From positions 1 through 64,000 of the forward strand of contig NZ_MWUM01000013.1 of NCBI RefSeq assembly GCF_002028455.1: a DNA stretch of 64,000 nucleotides, given 5' to 3'. Positions 63,877 through 64,000 of the stretch are shown here, piece after piece. Position 1 is the first letter of the stretch. The number at the start of each line of letters is the position of its first letter. The translations under genes and the position numbers were made by a program. Origin of the DNA: Zoogloea sp. LCSB751. GTDB lineage: Bacteria > Pseudomonadota > Gammaproteobacteria > Burkholderiales > Rhodocyclaceae. The notes beneath the pieces were generated by a model, which saw only the letters and a program-made list of their open reading frames with translations, made no database searches and was not told where the DNA came from.

Positions 63877-64000
63877 CTACCTGGGCATGTCTCCGAGAGA
63901 CTCGGCAGGCATTTCCTTCGATGCGGGCTCGGCCGCTGCACTGGCCGCCAGCAGGTCGATCGCGGACAGCAAGGCATCTCCTTCGACCGGGCCGTGCAGC
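63877..64000 (-). CDS. C-terminal end of an ICE gene running off the right edge
   Basis: The last 40 codons of a leftward gene end with TAG at 63877-63879. The tail is acidic and Ala-rich (GDALLSAIDLLAASAAAE, then ESLGDMPR). By gene order it could be the TIGR03744-type conjugative ATPase or the gene after it, but the fragment is too short to decide. High third-position GC supports coding. Confidence 0.5.
   Translation of the reverse strand, partial: LHGPVEGDALLSAIDLLAASAAAEPASKEMPAESLGDMPR

Larger units (their letters stand above)
51729..64000. mobile_element. ICEclc/PAGI-type integrative conjugative element, left part
   Basis: The element abuts the 3' end of tRNA-Gly (crossover inferred in the last ~18 nt, 51729-51746) and carries integrase, MobH relaxase, TraG-N and ICE-specific proteins of the PFL_4709/4710/4711 families. 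It runs off the right edge; the matching direct repeat is not in the window. There is no obvious cargo between the integrase and the relaxase. Composition resembles the chromosome, so exchange between similar high-GC hosts is likely. Confidence 0.88.

Overview
The window looks like a high-GC betaproteobacterial chromosome, most likely Rhodocyclales (Azospira/Dechloromonas-like). This is inferred from gene content: a fused indolepyruvate oxidoreductase, a complete ccm operon, an S-layer-like RTX protein, and a tRNA-Gly(CCC) carrying an ICEclc/PAGI-type element. Nothing here fixes the species.

Region 1 (about 0.4-9 kb) is a surface-protein module. A 952-aa RTX/S-layer-like protein is preceded on the same strand by a FecR-domain protein, a CHASE2 nucleotide-cyclase-like protein and a TPR/outer-membrane-barrel protein. 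A Crp/Fnr regulator is divergent. Two CRP-type palindromes (3432-3447 and 8227-8242) sit exactly in front of the S-layer gene and in the divergent fecR/crp promoter, and the regulator keeps the CRP recognition-helix residues. However, the cyclase and the regulator both lack canonical nucleotide-handling residues, so the signal molecule is open.

Region 2 (9-23 kb) makes surface glycans. It holds a gtrABC-like triad (GT-C, Und-P-sugar synthase, GtrA flippase), a triple-GT2 protein, a DUF2142 membrane protein, two epimerases and a rhamnosyltransferase-like GT2. A Tat-exported ATP-dependent DNA ligase lies within this run of genes, and Kdo transferase waaA follows. Region 3 (22.5-34.7 kb) is housekeeping and metabolism: ubiA-ubiC, recG, a RidA protein, an MCP without a sensor domain, the 1196-aa indolepyruvate:ferredoxin oxidoreductase, two GNATs, a membrane-anchored methyltransferase and an orphan ParA.

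Region 4 (34.8-41.9 kb) is a complete system I cytochrome c maturation operon, ccmABCDEFGHI, with a palindromic repeat lodged between ccmA and ccmB. Region 5 (42-51.6 kb) has a sensor diguanylate cyclase, a cupin whose start codon lies in a long hairpin, an exported metallo-beta-lactamase-fold protein, and metK with a strong promoter and a terminator-like hairpin in its leader. Two LpxL-type acyltransferases, trmB, thiG and thiS follow.

Region 6 (51.67 kb to the end) is the left end of an integrative and conjugative element inserted at the 3' end of tRNA-Gly(CCC). It has an integrase, a LysR-like protein without HTH, an XRE regulator, a MobH relaxase, a PrlF/YhaV toxin-antitoxin pair with a well-defined operator, DUF3742, TraG-N, and a run of ICE mating-pair genes; it continues past the right edge. 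Five copies of a REP-like palindrome (core GGGCGAATTCATTCGCCC) are scattered through the chromosomal part only.
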